Of a stretch of DNA of 6,555 bases, positions 5,797 through 6,555 are shown one piece after another; the stretch's first letter is position 1; every line of letters begins with the position of its first letter. The translations under genes were made by a program, and so were the position numbers. This DNA comes from Fusobacteriaceae bacterium (lineage in GTDB: Bacteria > Fusobacteriota > Fusobacteriia > Fusobacteriales > Fusobacteriaceae). The stretch is taken from contig JAFGUR010000027.1 of the NCBI GenBank assembly GCA_016938425.1, positions 1 to 6,555 of the forward strand, given 5' to 3'. A model generated the notes under the pieces. That model was not told the DNA's origin, searched no databases, and saw only the letters and a program-made list of their open reading frames with translations.

Positions 5797-6460
5797 AGAT
5801 GATCCTATGGTTAGAGAAATTAATTCAAAATTTTTGAAAAAAATAGAAGGATTTGAATTATGTGCATCTGTTTCAAATTTGGAAGAGGCTAAAAAGAAAA
5901 TTTTGAGAAAAACCCCTGATTTAATTCTATTAGACGTTTATTTACCAAAAGAAAATGGAATTGATTTACTTAAATGGATAAGAATAGAAGAAATTAGTAT
6001 AGATGTTATATTAATTACTGCTGATAAGTCTACCGAAATAATTCAGAAAGGTTTAAGATACGGTGTTGTGGATTATCTTATAAAACCTTTTAGTTTTGAA
6101 AGATTTAAGGAGTCATTAATACAATTTAGGAAACAATATGAAAAATTTCAAAATAAGCAAAATATAGAGCAAAATGATTTGGATAATATTAAATTGATAC
6201 CGTCTTCTAATCAAAATGAAGATGATTTTGCTAAAGGTTTTAGTAAATATACTTACAAAGTTATATGGAATGAAGTTTCTAATGGGTTACATAAAGAATA
6301 TACAGCAGAAGGAATAGCTGAAAAATTGGGAATTGCAAGAGTTACTGTTAGAAAATATTTGGATTATATGGAAAAGGAAGAAAAGCTAGAAAAAAACATT
6401 GAATATGGTAAGGTTGGAAGGCCACAATATAAATATTATAGGGTAGAAGATAAAAAATAA
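5774..6460 (+). CDS. Response regulator, CitB/DcuR family
   Basis: This cytoplasmic transcription regulator is the partner of the overlapping sensor kinase. Its 228 residues are normal for the family. The receiver domain (about 1-120) shows the acidic pocket Glu8/Asp9/Asp10 in IVEDDPMVREIN, the phosphorylated Asp54 in LLDVYLP, Thr82 in LITAD, Tyr101, and Lys104 in IKPF. A linker of about 35 residues, rich in Asn and Gln, follows. The C-terminal part (about 152-228) has the family's KGFSKYT entry, a helix-turn-helix around TAEGIAEKLGIARVTVRKYL (177-196) and the closing GKVGRPQYKYY typical of CitB/DcuR/MalR-type regulators. The start is TTG, chosen because it restores the usual MIxVxIVEDD N-terminus and is correctly spaced from a ribosome binding site; ATG at 5786 would cut into the first strand. 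Likely targets are the malic enzyme-permease operon and perhaps its own promoter, by inference from context. Confidence 0.94.
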   Translation: MIQVMIVEDDPMVREINSKFLKKIEGFELCASVSNLEEAKKKILRKTPDLILLDVYLPKENGIDLLKWIRIEEISIDVILITADKSTEIIQKGLRYGVVDYLIKPFSFERFKESLIQFRKQYEKFQNKQNIEQNDLDNIKLIPSSNQNEDDFAKGFSKYTYKVIWNEVSNGLHKEYTAEGIAEKLGIARVTVRKYLDYMEKEEKLEKNIEYGKVGRPQYKYYRVEDKK

Positions 6461-6474
6461 AAGATAGAACAATT

Positions 6475-6512
6475 AGGGATAAGTAAAAATTTATTTATCC
6501 CTTTGTTTTTTA
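6475..6512 (+). terminator. Intrinsic terminator after the two-component operon
   Basis: AGGGATAA (6475-6482) pairs perfectly with TTATCCCT (6495-6502), and the stem continues inward with further A-T and G-U pairs. The tail TTGTTTTTT follows. It lies 14 bases after the regulator stop codon and closes the operon. The remaining 43 bases to the window edge show no gene. Confidence 0.9.
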
Positions 6513-6555
6513 TATAAATTTGAGCCTTTAACAAATTTTGTGTATTTAAAAAGTA

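Overview
The window is very AT-rich and holds five complete plus-strand genes with strong purine-rich ribosome binding sites and few G/C-ending codons. The acetogenic and dicarboxylate gene content points to an anaerobic low-GC fermenter. Fusobacteriota (Fusobacterium-like) is my best guess and Clostridia the main alternative. This taxonomic call is inference from composition and protein style, not from a marker gene.

Layout. (1) Positions 6-1193: acetate kinase (ackA), closed by a clear intrinsic terminator at 1197-1224. (2) Positions 1225-1827: a gene-free interval of about 600 bases. Its middle part (about 1331-1613) looks like a structured non-coding RNA. It has an 11-bp closing helix, a long irregular hairpin, two further hairpins, and a GC content near 37% in 1381-1560 against about 17% in 1621-1800. 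I cannot assign it to a known RNA family. An A/T-only hairpin with a T-rich tail and a weak promoter candidate follow before the next gene. (3) Positions 1828-3000: malic enzyme of the short (about 390 residue) bacterial type. (4) Positions 3074-4039: a KdgT-family permease, 73 bases downstream and probably cotranscribed. (5) Positions 4040-4173: a regulatory gap with a perfect TATAAT and a 13-bp inverted repeat. (6) Positions 4174-5796 and 5774-6460: a membrane sensor kinase of the CitA/DcuS family and its CitB/DcuR-type response regulator. They overlap by 23 bases and end at an intrinsic terminator (6475-6512).

How the parts may work together. Malic enzyme converts malate to pyruvate. Pyruvate can go to acetyl-CoA and acetyl phosphate, and acetate kinase then harvests ATP. 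The sensor domain of the kinase carries DcuS-like ligand residues (RYSHP and LRAFTP) rather than the CitA-like LRGKSP pattern I remember. This suggests sensing of a C4-dicarboxylate such as malate or fumarate. The permease sits between a malate-consuming enzyme and a dicarboxylate-type two-component system, and no 2-keto-3-deoxygluconate kinase or aldolase gene is visible. It may therefore carry a dicarboxylate rather than the substrate its family is named for. The points most worth following up are the unexplained structured RNA and this possible rewired malate-use module.
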